Source of the DNA: Ascoidea rubescens DSM 1968
Taxonomy: Eukaryota; Ascomycota; Saccharomycetes; Ascoideales; Ascoideaceae
Reading direction: 5' to 3'
Assembly: GCF_001661345.1 (NCBI RefSeq)
Contig: NW_017962913.1
Location: forward strand, 2,423,428-2,487,427
DNA: 64,000 nucleotides
Shown here: piece after piece, positions 11,068 to 21,300 of the stretch
Numbering within the stretch: position 1 is the first letter of the stretch
Layout of the letters: the number at the start of each line of letters is the position of its first letter
Notes under the pieces: generated by a model
Database searches by the model: none
Told to the model about the DNA's origin: nothing
The model's input: the letters and a program-made list of their open reading frames with translations, nothing else
Position numbers and translations under genes: made by a program

Positions 11068-12411
11068 TTATTCTAATCGTTTTCTTTTCCTATATCTTTC
11101 ATTTATGACATCAACAGGATCCATAAACTCTCTAGACGATAATTGTCTATACTTTTTAATAAATTTCCCACGTCCATCGCCAACATTTATTTTCGTCGTG
11201 TCCCTTCTTAATAACGTACTAGGACTGATATCATCCGTAATATTTTTTTTAACAAAGTTAACAATTTGATATTTTAACGCATGATTTAACCACAAGTTTT
11301 GAACTATATCAGCAAATTTACATATCTTGAATGGGTCCTTTTGATCCTCCCACTCTATATCTTCAAAAACGCAATCATATAGAACCAATGGAATATCATA
11401 AGCCATTTCATAGACAGGTTTAGATGGATACTTTTCTATGTCCATTAAATCATCTATTATTCTAGGATGTTCTAATTTTTGTCCAATTAATAGCAAAATA
11501 GCAATCATACAACGAACTTGATGCCATAAAAATGCTGTTCCTTTTAAATCAAAATAGTAAAACTCATCATCTAGAGATACTATATTGGAAGATATGATCC
11601 TTCTAGAAAATGATGTTATCTGTTTTGAACCATCCACTTTGCAAAAATTTCTGAAATCGTGTTCCCCTTCATATTTTTTTGCAGCTATGTTCATAAGATC
11701 AATATCTAGATCAGATTTATAAAAGATATATCTATAGTGGCGATGTTTACAACTGAATCTAGCATCGAAATTCTTAGGTGGTCTCAAACTAACCGATTTG
11801 ACCAAGATATCATTGGGCAAAGAATGATTCAAAATATGAAGATAGTCTATTTCTCGTTTGTCATTTGCAGCATTCATTTGCTCTTCCACAGTTAAAGAAG
11901 AACGAACATTCAAGGAGATAACTTGGTTCAAAGCACTCACACCTTTGTCTGTTCTTCCACAACGACTAAAATTAAAGTCCTTTGGATCCAAGGAGGGAAT
12001 CAATCTTGTCTTGTAAAGAGATTCGATTATTACTGATTCAACTGTGGGCAATGGTGTCTTCATGGTTTGAATTGCCAATCCATTGTAGTTCCAACCCAAG
12101 TAGGAGAATTTCAAAGCAATAAATCTGGTATTGTATTTTGAGAAATCAAACAGTTTTTGAGGCTTTGTTACATCAGAATGCCCAAATGCTTCTTTATTGT
12201 TTGTTGGATCCAGCTGTTCCTTTGGTAGTCTTCCTTCAAGCTCCAACACTCTCTTAATGAGTTGATGTTTAGACCACCGCTGGTATTCATCAGGCCTAGG
12301 TAGAACTATTGCTTTATCGTCAGCCATTTTGAAAGTAAAGGACAAAAATTTTCTAAAGTAATTATTAGACAGGCTTTTTATTAGATTAGAAAATGCTTGA
12401 ACTAATGGCAT
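11068..12411 (-). CDS. DEG1: tRNA pseudouridine synthase Deg1/Pus3
   Basis: TruA-family pseudouridine synthase that in yeast modifies positions 38/39 of tRNAs. After a short N-terminal helix (WSKHQLIKRVLELE) comes the catalytic core. It starts with FDFSKYNTRFIALKF, contains CGRTDKGVSA with the catalytic Asp at residue 155, and continues through FDARFSC and HRHYRYIF to AFLWHQVRCM. Length is 447 aa from this ATG, close to the yeast enzyme. A second in-frame ATG lies at 12327 (MADDKA). The 28 residues before it are basic, hydroxylated and free of acidic residues, like a mitochondrial targeting peptide, so two start sites may give two locations. The single CTG codon in the conserved core (residue 87) sits where I recall Lys in S. 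cerevisiae. Divergent from SPB4. Confidence 0.95.
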   Translation of the reverse strand: MPLVQAFSNLIKSLSNNYFRKFLSFTFKMADDKAIVLPRPDEYQRWSKHQLIKRVLELEGRLPKEQLDPTNNKEAFGHSDVTKPQKLFDFSKYNTRFIALKFSYLGWNYNGLAIQTMKTPLPTVESVIIESLYKTRLIPSLDPKDFNFSRCGRTDKGVSALNQVISLNVRSSLTVEEQMNAANDKREIDYLHILNHSLPNDILVKSVSLRPPKNFDARFSCKHRHYRYIFYKSDLDIDLMNIAAKKYEGEHDFRNFCKVDGSKQITSFSRRIISSNIVSLDDEFYYFDLKGTAFLWHQVRCMIAILLLIGQKLEHPRIIDDLMDIEKYPSKPVYEMAYDIPLVLYDCVFEDIEWEDQKDPFKICKFADIVQNLWLNHALKYQIVNFVKKNITDDISPSTLLRRDTTKINVGDGRGKFIKKYRQLSSREFMDPVDVINERYRKRKRLE

Positions 12412-12452
12412 AATATTTTTGTTTCAATCAATCATTTGCACAATCTCCAAAT

Positions 12453-12468
12453 TTTTTCAGCTGAAAAA
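12453..12468. promoter_or_regulatory. Palindrome with RRPE-like half-sites
   Basis: TTTTTCAGCTGAAAAA is a perfect 16-bp palindrome between the divergent DEG1 and SPB4 starts. Each strand reads TGAAAAA followed by AT or T, close to the yeast RRPE word TGAAAAATTT that drives ribosome-biogenesis genes. Both flanking genes belong to translation/ribosome assembly. The match is seen directly; the regulatory role is inferred. Confidence 0.4.
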
Positions 12469-12630
12469 TGAAATGTTTTTCAATCTGCATGTTTATGTAC
12501 TATTTTTTTTTCTGGACAGTCAAAAAAAAAACAAGAAGAAAAAAAATTAAAGAAAAACAATGTTGATTGGGATTTTGTTGCTCTTCATCAATCAGAAGTA
12601 TTAGAGAAAATATTCGATTGAAGAACTGAA

Positions 12631-14563
12631 ATGGATTCATCTTTAAACTGGGATTGTTTGTCTTATCAATTGCAGCCATGGATGTATGTCTTATTTTACA
12701 TTGATTTTCATTTTTTTTTTCATTTTTTCTTGTTTTAATGTATTGTTTAAATTCAAGAAGACTATTAACTAACATGATCTCAACTAAACTAGAATAGAGA
12801 CAATAAAATCACTTGGATATGAAACTATGACACCTGTTCAGGCTACTACAATTCCAGCATTTGCCAACAATAAAGATGTTGTAGTTGAAGCAGTTACAGG
12901 TTCTGGAAAAACGTTGGCGTTTGTTATTCCAGTGTTAGAAAGAGTTAATAAGATATTGGAAAGTGAAAAGACACATAGAAAGGGACATTTTTATTCTGTC
13001 ATTATATTGCCTACTAGAGAGTTGGCAAATCAAATTAATAATGTATTTCAGAGCTTTTTAGAAAATTATCCCAAGGAACAAAAAAATTCGATTAAAACGC
13101 AGTTACTAGTTGGTTCATTGAATTCAATGAGTGATGATTTAGAATATTTTTTCTCAAAACAACCTCAAATATTGGTTGGAACTCCTGGGAGATTGCTTGA
13201 CTTTTTGTCGAATTCCAATGTCAAATGCAAGATGTGCGATTGTATTGTTTTAGACGAGGCTGATAAATTGTTGGATATCAGTTTTGAGCTGGCAACCAAG
13301 TCGATTATACAGTATTTGCCCAAACAAAGAAGAACAGGATTATTTTCTGCTACCATATCCAGTGCTGGTTCTGCGATTTTCAAAACAGGAATGACCAATC
13401 CTGTTAAAATTACTGTCAAAAACAAACTGGCAAATGCAGCGCCAGAGTCGTTGGGCTTGAGCTACATTGTGCTCAAGCCTGAAAACAAGATCAAGATGCT
13501 TTTACATATATTGTCCAATTACGAGTTCAGAAAAGTGATTGTGTATTTTCCGACATGTATCTCTGTAACATATTTCTATAATATGCTCCAGTATTTGGTT
13601 AAAAAAGGATTTATTACTGAATCGTCATCAATATTGAAATTTTTCTCGTTGCATGGAAAGCTAAATGCGAAACCAAGAATGAAGACTTTGGCGAATTTCA
13701 CCAACGACCTCAACAAGTCTGTGTTGCTAACCACTGATGTTGCTGCCAGAGGCATTGATATTCCAGACGTGGACTTGGTGGTTCAAATTGACCCTCCAAC
13801 GGATCCTGATATGTTTTTGCATCGTTGTGGAAGAACTGGGAGAGCAAACAAAGTTGGAAGAGCAATAGTGTTCTTCAACGAAGGTCGGGAGGAGAATTAC
13901 GTTGATTTCATGAAGGTCCGAAAGTTGGAGCTCGTCCGGTTGAAGGTGGAGTTTGACGAGGCAAAGTTCGAAAAGATGGCAGCCTCGCTTCAAGAGTGGG
14001 TTTTGGAAGACCGAGGCAGGTTTGAGCACTCTGTGACTGCGTATGTTGCGTTTGTGAGGTACTACTCAAAACACACAGCGTCATCAATATTCCGGTTGCA
14101 AACACTCGACTACCTTGGATTGGCCCGAATGTACTCGCTATTGAGATTGCCCAAAATGCCGGAAACCAGGCACATTTCGCGTGAGCAGCTTGTGGAGGCC
14201 AACGAGGGCTGGCTCATTTCGCCCAGGGTCGACCTTGAAACGTACGCCTACAGTGATCTGCAAAGAGAAAAAGCCAGGTTGAGGGAGTTGCAGAACCTGA
14301 GCAACGTCCGAGAAAAAAACAAGCGAAAGGCCATGAAAAGAAAACTGAACAAGGCCTGGTCAACACAAAAGGAAAAACACGAGCAAAAGCAAAGGAAAAT
14401 CGAGAAAAGAGAGCAGAAAAGAGAGCGACATGAACAAGAACATATGGATGCATACAATTCCAGTGGTGAGGAAACAGCTGAGGATTGGAAGAGTCTTGTT
14501 TTGAGCAGAAAGAAGAAAAAAGCCAAAACACAAAACGGCTTTGGGACCTTTGATGGGTTGTAG
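12631..14563 (+). CDS. SPB4: ATP-dependent rRNA helicase Spb4 (one intron)
   Basis: DEAD-box helicase of 60S ribosome assembly. Coding exons are 12631-12683 and 12793-14563, giving 607 aa, essentially the S. cerevisiae length. The first exon encodes MDSSLNWDCLSYQLQPW, matching the yeast N-terminus that precedes the Q motif; without it the protein would begin at MTPVQ. Motifs in order: Q motif (TPVQ), AVTGSGKT (about 51-58), PTRELA, GTPGR, LDEAD (about 172), FSAT, ARGIDIPDVD and HRCGRTGRA (about 361). A Lys/Arg/Glu-rich tail follows. The stop lies one base from the REC8 stop on the opposite strand. Confidence 0.96.
12684..12792 (+). other. SPB4: SPB4 intron (109 nt)
   Basis: 5' site GTATGT at 12684, branch region TTAACTAAC at 12765-12773, 3' site TAG at 12790-12792. 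Joining at these sites keeps the frame across PW-II-ETIKSLGYETMTPVQ and restores similarity to the yeast N-terminus. Confidence 0.93.
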
Positions 14564-14564
14564 A

Positions 14565-17122
14565 CTAAACATCAACGAGTATGGAAATCTCATGGGGTCT
14601 GGTAGCCTGGAACTTCCTGTGTGTGGGCCTGGACTGCACCTGGATGCTGACAATTGACCGAGAGGCCAATTGCAATAGGCTGGAGAACGCGAGGGCTGCC
14701 ATTTTGCTGTTGATCAGTTTGTGTTCCTGTTTCTGCTGCTGGGGCGTCGCTCTGTGACTGTTGGAAGGCACCAACTGCTCAAAGGTCATCTTGGCCTTTC
14801 CGAATTGGGCAACATCTGACTGTTCATGCATCGCCAATTGAGATGCCTTTGCTTTCACATAATTCAAAAACTTTTTGCCCTGAGCATCTAGCTCTGCTAG
14901 CTTTTGCGTTGGAAGAACTGGAGCGCTGGGAGTGAGCGAAAATTCTGCATTGCAAATGTTAGTAATCTTGTTTGGCATTGATTCAGAAAGAAAGGAAGCG
15001 GGGAATAGTCGAAACTCAGCACTTACGTTCTTCATACAATGTCAACAAACTCCCACTTCGGCTGCCTGATCGTGATCTGGATTTTGAACCACTCTTCATT
15101 GTGTATGGGGTTCTTTGGCTCTTGGCTCTTCCTCTTGAATCAGTTGATGAAAGTGAATTTTTTGTTTTTTTGGTCGGTGTTCTAAAATTGCTACTTGCTA
15201 TAGATTTTCTGCTGTTATCGTTTTGATTTTGATCTAAATCTGGGAAAGATAAATCAAAAGCGTTCATGAAATCCATTTGTTGGGCTTGCTCTTCAAATTC
15301 AGGAAAATTAAAGCCAATATCCAAATTAAATTGATCATTTTCATCATAATTTTTGGGAATATCGAAATCCAAGGCCTCATTTGAATTTGTCCTTGAATGG
15401 ATATGTGCAATATTTCTACCAATTTCAATACTTGATGAACGTTGCTTGGTCCTGGAGTTTTCATCATTTGCATTATTCTCATCACCGAACTTTTGGGCAT
15501 TAATTGATGATTGATCGGATTTTATTCTTGGTAAAAAATCCTTTGTGATAACATTTTTAATGTCTTCTCCAACTAGAAGTTTCATTGAAAAGTTTGCAAA
15601 TCTTGGTGCATTTAGTGCTTGATTATAGACTAAATCTTGAAATTGGATTTTCAATTTATCGAATTTAGATTTTGAAAACTGTCTTTTAGTTTCCAAAATT
15701 TTCATATCATCGATATATGAGTTACGAAATGATTTAAGAACTGAAGATGATAAAGTTGTGCTTTCATCAAACTGAATTGATTTAATTTGTAAAGACTCAT
15801 CAACTTTCCGTTTCTTCTTTGGTGGTTCAAAATCAATATTTAATAATTCATTATTATTATTATTATTATCATTATTATCTTTTTTATCGTTTTTATCATT
15901 ATTGATTTGTTCCAACATTTGAATATCATCGTAATTTAACCCAAAATCTATATTTAAATCGAAATCATGGTTTTGATCAAATTCAATATCCAAGTTATTA
16001 TTCCAAGGCAAATTATTTCTTTTTGATGGTGTTTCATCAATATCCTCCTCCTTGTTTAAATCTCGCTCTTGAGATTGAGTATTAAAATTTAAAATTAAAT
16101 CTTCATCATTCAAATTACCCAAATCTAAATCCAAATCTTCAGGATGTTCATTTAAAGTTGGAAGAACATTATTTAAATCGTCAAATTCATTATTAATATC
16201 AATATTCATTTCAGGAAACGAAATAATCGTAGAGTTATTATAATTGTTTCTTGAGAAAACTGAATTATCCGCCGAAACAAAAGAGTTATGTAAAGGAGAT
16301 AAAATAACTGAAATATTATTTAAATTGTTTATATTGTTATCATATTGATTAATCAATTGCTTTCTTTTCAATTTAATCAACTCATACTCACTGACAACTT
16401 TATCCTTGGAATTTGAAACCATGTTGGAATACGATAATTTATGATCAGAAAAATTAGCATAGTCTGGAAAATTATCGATATTCTCAATACCATATCCACC
16501 ATTTATAAATACATCCGAAGAAACAACCGGCAACAACCCTAAATCAATATCAAAATTTGGATCATCTCTTAAGAACAAATTATTATAATAGGAAAGCAAC
16601 TGCTTATGTTTAGCCGCACCGAAATCATTACTATTATGATCATTATTAATATCCCTCAATAAATGATCATTCAAATAGCCATCAGGTAAAATTAATTGGA
16701 TTTTTCCCAATTTTGATAATTGCTCCTTCGACGTACTTCCGAATAAGGACTTGGTCAAGTTTGATCTAATGTGACTTACTTCATTGTAAAAGTATCGGAG
16801 TTTTTGTTTATATAACAAAGTCATTCCATATAATAAATTTGAGGATAATCTTAATGCAATCTTCGGGTTTAAATCGGTAACAGCGCTACACGCTTTTGGA
16901 ATTGAGACAGACATGATTTCCCTTTTGGGCATCTTTCTATGATTTGATTTTGAGCCCAAAGTTGCAAGAAGCCTATTGTTTTCATTACATATAACGTTAG
17001 TATTGAGTACAAATTTAAATAATTGTTCAAAATATAATTAAAAAAAAGATAAAACAAACCCACCATACTGTCCCTACACCAGATTCTGGAGGAAATAGCA
17101 AATCTTGGTTGATTAAAGACAT
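14565..17122 (-). CDS. REC8: Meiotic cohesin kleisin Rec8 (two introns)
   Basis: Alpha-kleisin of meiotic cohesin. Exons on the minus strand are 17122-17064, 16972-15027 and 14944-14565; the spliced frame is 794 aa, longer than the yeast protein. The N-terminal domain includes TVWLLATLGS across the first junction, then VSIPKAC and LRLSSNLLYGMTLLY, as in Rec8 rather than mitotic Scc1. The centre is acidic and Asn-rich, with PKKKRKV near residue 403. The C-terminal winged helix is on exon 3 (GKKFLNYVKAKA, FEQLVPSN, AALAFSSLLQLAS). Between them are RSRSGSRSGS-type stretches. The centre is low-complexity, so separase sites cannot be placed with confidence. Convergent with SPB4, with one base between the stops. 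Confidence 0.93.
14945..15026 (-). other. REC8: REC8 intron 2 (82 nt)
   Basis: 5' site GTAAGT (15026 downward), branch TACTAAC at 14964-14958, 3' site CAG ending at 14945. The splice joins LTLYEE to QFSLTPSAP and connects the winged-helix exon. Without it the protein would end before its C-terminal domain. Confidence 0.9.
16973..17063 (-). other. REC8: REC8 intron 1 (91 nt) with GTGGGT 5' site
   Basis: Branch TACTAAC (17002-16996) and 3' site TAG are canonical. The only 5' site that keeps the frame and gives TVWLLATLGS is GTGGGT, a poor match to GTATGT. A nearby GTTTGT would break the frame. Confidence 0.8.
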
Positions 17123-17664
17123 TTATATTGCTGAATTATGAAATTGATCAAGCAACAAATTCGAAAACTTGGAGAAACTCAATCAAAACAGCTGGAAACA
17201 AACCTCTCTTTATATCTCATTTTCAATATTAAGCGCCGACAGATAACCTTGTCAAAAAAATAGGTATTTTGCTCCTTTTTCTAATAATATCTTCAAACCA
17301 TTCTGAACCAATTGATTCAACCCTGCTGGGAATACAACATTGGCTTTGTTGTAGAACACTTTCAGGAATATTTTTTGCACCCATTTCCATTTTTTCTTGA
17401 TCTGATTTGGAAAACATAAACACGCGTAGATGCAGACAAATGCTTCAGTATGCATATAATACCATAAAGCCGGACCTACAGTGAGCTGCATAGAAAAGCG
17501 TTGTTTCGGACCTGAGCGCGGACTGGGCAAAAACGCCGTGAAATGGAAATTGTTGTCACTTTGAAGATAAGAAGGCATCAAGTTGTGAGTTCTTCTCAAC
17601 TCTTTGTTGTTTCCTTGATATATTTCATTTTGTTATAGCTTTATTTTCCGTTGTTTGTCTGGTA
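17123..17664. other. Divergent REC8/FCY1 intergenic region
   Basis: 542 bp between two divergent starts. It holds a URS1-like word at 17230-17239. Open frames crossing it on the minus strand have no recognisable motifs. Confidence 0.5.
17230..17239 (+). promoter_or_regulatory. URS1-like (Ume6) site upstream of REC8
   Basis: TAAGCGCCGA matches 8 of 10 positions of the yeast URS1 word TAGCCGCCGA, including the CGCCGA core. It lies about 108 bp upstream of the REC8 start codon, the usual distance for early meiotic genes. A single short match in GC-containing sequence can be chance. Confidence 0.35.
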
Positions 17665-18269
17665 ATGGTTTTTGATGATAAAAAGGGTCTAGAAATTGCT
17701 TACCTTCAAGCAAAAAAAGGTTAGTGGTTTCCATGATAAATCTGCATTATCTTCTTTCTAATCCACTGTTATTAACCATCTAAATTCTGTCATTTAAATA
17801 GGTTACGATGAGGGGGGTATTCCAATTGGTATGTCTTTTTTCAGTTAGCTATTTTTGTTTTACGCAATTCATAAAAACTGACTTTTCAAATCAAAAAGGT
17901 GGTGCTTTAATCCACGAAGATGGAACAGTGTATGGTGCCGGCCACAATATGAGAGTTCAAAATGGTTCTCCAATTTTACATGGCGAGATGTCTGCTTTGG
18001 AAAATGCTGGTAGATTACCTGCTTCTGTTTACAAAAAATGTACAATGTACACAACGTTGTCTCCCTGTCAAATGTGCTCTGGAACAATTGTATTCTATGG
18101 CATTAAAAGAGTTGTTATTGGCGAAAATGAAAATTTCATAGGTGCCGAGTCGTTTGTTAAGGCCCACAATGTTGAATTGATCAACTTGAATGATGAAAAG
18201 TGCAAAAAAATTATGAAAAGTTTCATTGATAAAAAGCCAGAAATTTGGAATGAGGATATCGCTGAATGA
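17665..18269 (+). CDS. FCY1: Cytosine deaminase (two introns, microexon)
   Basis: Pyrimidine salvage enzyme that deaminates cytosine (and 5-fluorocytosine). Exons are 17665-17719, 17802-17828 (27 nt) and 17899-18269, giving 150 aa against 158 in S. cerevisiae. The zinc site is His55-x-Glu57 (HGEMSALENAGR) and Cys84-x-x-Cys87 (SPCQMC), each seven residues before the yeast numbering, so no active residue is missing. The spliced N-terminus reads MVFDDKKGLEIAYLQAKKGY then DEGGIPIGGALI, matching the family; the unspliced frame would replace it with an unrelated hydrophobic sequence. The C-terminal KKIMKSFID and NEDI motifs are conserved. Convergent with the Kelch gene, 45 bp between stops. Confidence 0.95.
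17720..17801 (+). other. FCY1: FCY1 intron 1 (82 nt)
   Basis: 5' site GTTAGT, probable branch TATTAAC at 17770-17776, 3' site TAG ending at 17801. Both splice signals differ from the strict yeast consensus, but the frame and homology across the junction are good. Confidence 0.85.
17829..17898 (+). other. FCY1: FCY1 intron 2 (70 nt)
   Basis: 5' site GTATGT and 3' site AAG ending at 17898. The best branch candidate is an ACTGAC word about 20 nt before the acceptor. Splicing here yields PIGGALI, the conserved strand of the deaminase fold. Confidence 0.82.
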
Positions 18270-18314
18270 ATAAGTAATAAGTAAAATTCTCCTGCATTTT
18301 ATGGTCTTTTCGCC

Positions 18315-21300
18315 TTATAGACTTGGTTCAGAAAATAGCAAATCAATTTCAGCTACTCCTGAACCTAGAATTGTGTAATATTGATCATTTTGTTTTGATT
18401 TCTGAATTATTCGTCTTATCATTTTTCTATCGATTTGTTCCACCTTTTGATGATTATTTTTATATCTTTTATTTTGAATTATTGTTCTTACGTCTTGAAT
18501 CGCTTGTTCAACATCCTTTATACTTGATTTTAAACATCTACTTGTAGAAACCAAGTTGTGAAATGAAACTACTCCTCCGATTACCATAAAATGATTTCCG
18601 CAAAAAACTATTCCAGATCCAACTGCTGATGCTTGACGCACAATTTTATCTTGTAAAGCTGAATTATTATTCAATCGCTCTTTCTTATTCTCAATAGAAA
18701 GATTATTTAACTGGATAGATTCAAGTTCTGGCAATGAAGAACACGCTGTGACTAAACCATCATTGGAGCTATCAATTGAATCAACATCTAAATTATCAAA
18801 GGAGGCACCTTTAGAATTACCTTTTAAAAATGATTTGGCGTTGAAATTAATAGAATTTGATTTGGAATTATCTCTAGAGCTGGAAATAGAATTGGAAATA
18901 GGATTAGGAATAGAATTGAAGTTATAATTTAGCCTGGATTTTGATTTATTCAAATCAAAATCATATACTGATGTAAAACTATTATTATTATTTTCATTAA
19001 GATACTCATCAATAAAATCTATTGAAATTTTTTTTTGCTGATATATTGATCTGCTAAGCCTTTCAGACTTTCTAGCAAATTCAAAATTATCTTTACTAAA
19101 AAGCTTCTTTTTAAGTTCTTCATCACCAGTAAAAGTATTCAAATAGTTCATAAATATCCATTCTTTGGTTTTTAAATCTAGTATTAAAATCCTATTATTT
19201 GTTAGATTCCGGCTCTTGTCCTTGCATTTCAATTTATTCTCCATATAATCTTGGAAAGTTATTGGGTCAGATAGATCAGGTTTATCAGAGCTATAACTTT
19301 TCAGTGATTCCATGCTTTCCACCGGCCAATATCCACTTTCTAAAAAGTGATTCAATATTTTTAACTCTTCAATTTTTTTATTTTGTAAAAGTTCATCTTT
19401 AAAATCAAGTTGAATACCTCCAGAAAGAATGATATAATAATGCGATAAAAAAAATGCATTATGCCCAACTTTTTTAACATCAATTTTGTAATTCTCATCT
19501 GGCGCTGGGTCTTTGGTTTTAGCATATGTATCGACTTTAATCCATTTTCTTGAATCAAAATTGAAAGCCCAAAAATCACCAAATATTTGATGATTATCAG
19601 TGCCACCATGAAGAATTAAAGATAAATCGTGCAATCTGGCAAAGGATAGCGAAGAAGCAGTAGGATTTGGTTGTATTATTGTAACATCTTGTTTGTTTCT
19701 TAGCGTTCCTGCTTCACTCAAATTTGAAAAACTAATAAAACTATTTGCAGGCTTTATAGGTGCTTGAGGTAAAAACAAAGCTGTGCCCCTATCTGGAGTT
19801 GATGTAGTTGGTGGGGTGTCGGGGTTTATTAAAGTGTTGAAGCCCATAGCAATTGGGGTTTTGATTGGAGTAGAAGTTCTTATTGGTGTTGCAACATTCC
19901 TGGGGATTCCAGGCCTGAGAGAAAATGCAGGTTTTAAAGATTTGGTATTTAGTGAATCTGAAAAAGACACAGTTGTTGTCGTCCTTTTCGGAGTCGGTGC
20001 ATAAAATGAATTGATATTGCTTTTGCTGTTATTGATGCTGTTATTTGTTGAATCCAGGTCTTTATTTAAAGTAAAATCGTCAATTTGCAATTTAGTCTTT
20101 AATGGAAAGAATTTACTTGGAACTAAGGAGCAAACATGGAAGGCTCTTGCAGCAGGGATATCAGTGGTATCTTGTAATTGAACTATAGGAATAGCAATTG
20201 ACTCATCAAAAAATGTTAAAGTTTCATCCATACCAATTTTGTTTATAATCAAATCTATTCTCCAAAAATCTTGCAAGGGTGTAAATTTATGAGAATTATG
20301 ATAAATTGAAGAAGTATTTAAAGGATAGGTTAAAGTATACCCACCATTGACGTATATTGGAATTGAAGATTTCTCAAAGTTAAGTGATGTACTACTTTGA
20401 TCGAATTTATTTTTTATTGGGACTTTTTTAGTGATGAGCATTGAGCTGTCATTAGGCATACGGTTTAGATTTTGAACTTGAAGACAAGATAAACCATGAC
20501 CAAATCTTGCAATGTTAGTAACAGTTGAATTGATTTCCGGAATATAAGTTGGGTGAACTTTTAGAGTGATTTTTGTGAATTTATTAATTAATAGATCAAA
20601 GATCCAGCCATTTGGATTAAGAACGATTGATTTTTTAATAATTTGTTTGGATTTAGGAGATTTTTTTTTATAATATTCTGATTTAATTGTAAAGCCACCA
20701 AAATAAAAAATATACCTGTTTGAAATTTGACAAGTTGAGCAGCAGATTAAAGGAGGAGGGATATCGCCATGAAGTTCTGGTTTTTGAACAGCATAAGTTG
20801 ATGAGTTGATTATATACAACTGATCATTTGGTTGCATGTATGGACTAAAAATAGTATTTGGATTCAAAGGAATCGGCAAATCATAATCTGAAATGACTTC
20901 CAAGTTCATTAAATCTCCATAAATTTTTTTGTAAACAAAACTTGATTTATCTTGTAAAACTGTGTTTGAATAAAAATTGTTGTCTGATATTTTTGAAACT
21001 AAACCACCAAAAATATAAATTTGCTTATCTATGTAAACACATGAATGGTAACAAAAAGAGGGCAAAGCATTTTTGGAAAATACTACAGGAAAGTAAAGGT
21101 AATTATTTAAAAATTCCAACGAATCTTTTTCATTTTTTTTCTTGGAGTTTTTATTATTTGAATTACTTGAAGCATGATTTTGATTTTGGGTTTTATATTG
21201 ACTTTGGTTTTCATTGAACTTGACATCTTGTTTGGGATCTAAAGATGGAGAAATACTATAATTGTGAATTTTTTCATAATCTTTATTAGAAAACTTTTTA

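Noticed and set aside
17063-17064. GTTTGT as the REC8 intron 1 donor
   Set aside because: It looks more like a donor than GTGGGT but breaks the frame and destroys the TVWLLATLGS match.
17252-17599. 115-codon minus-strand frame between REC8 and FCY1
   Set aside because: It lies wholly in the divergent promoter, has no conserved motif, and REC8's first exon is already placed downstream.
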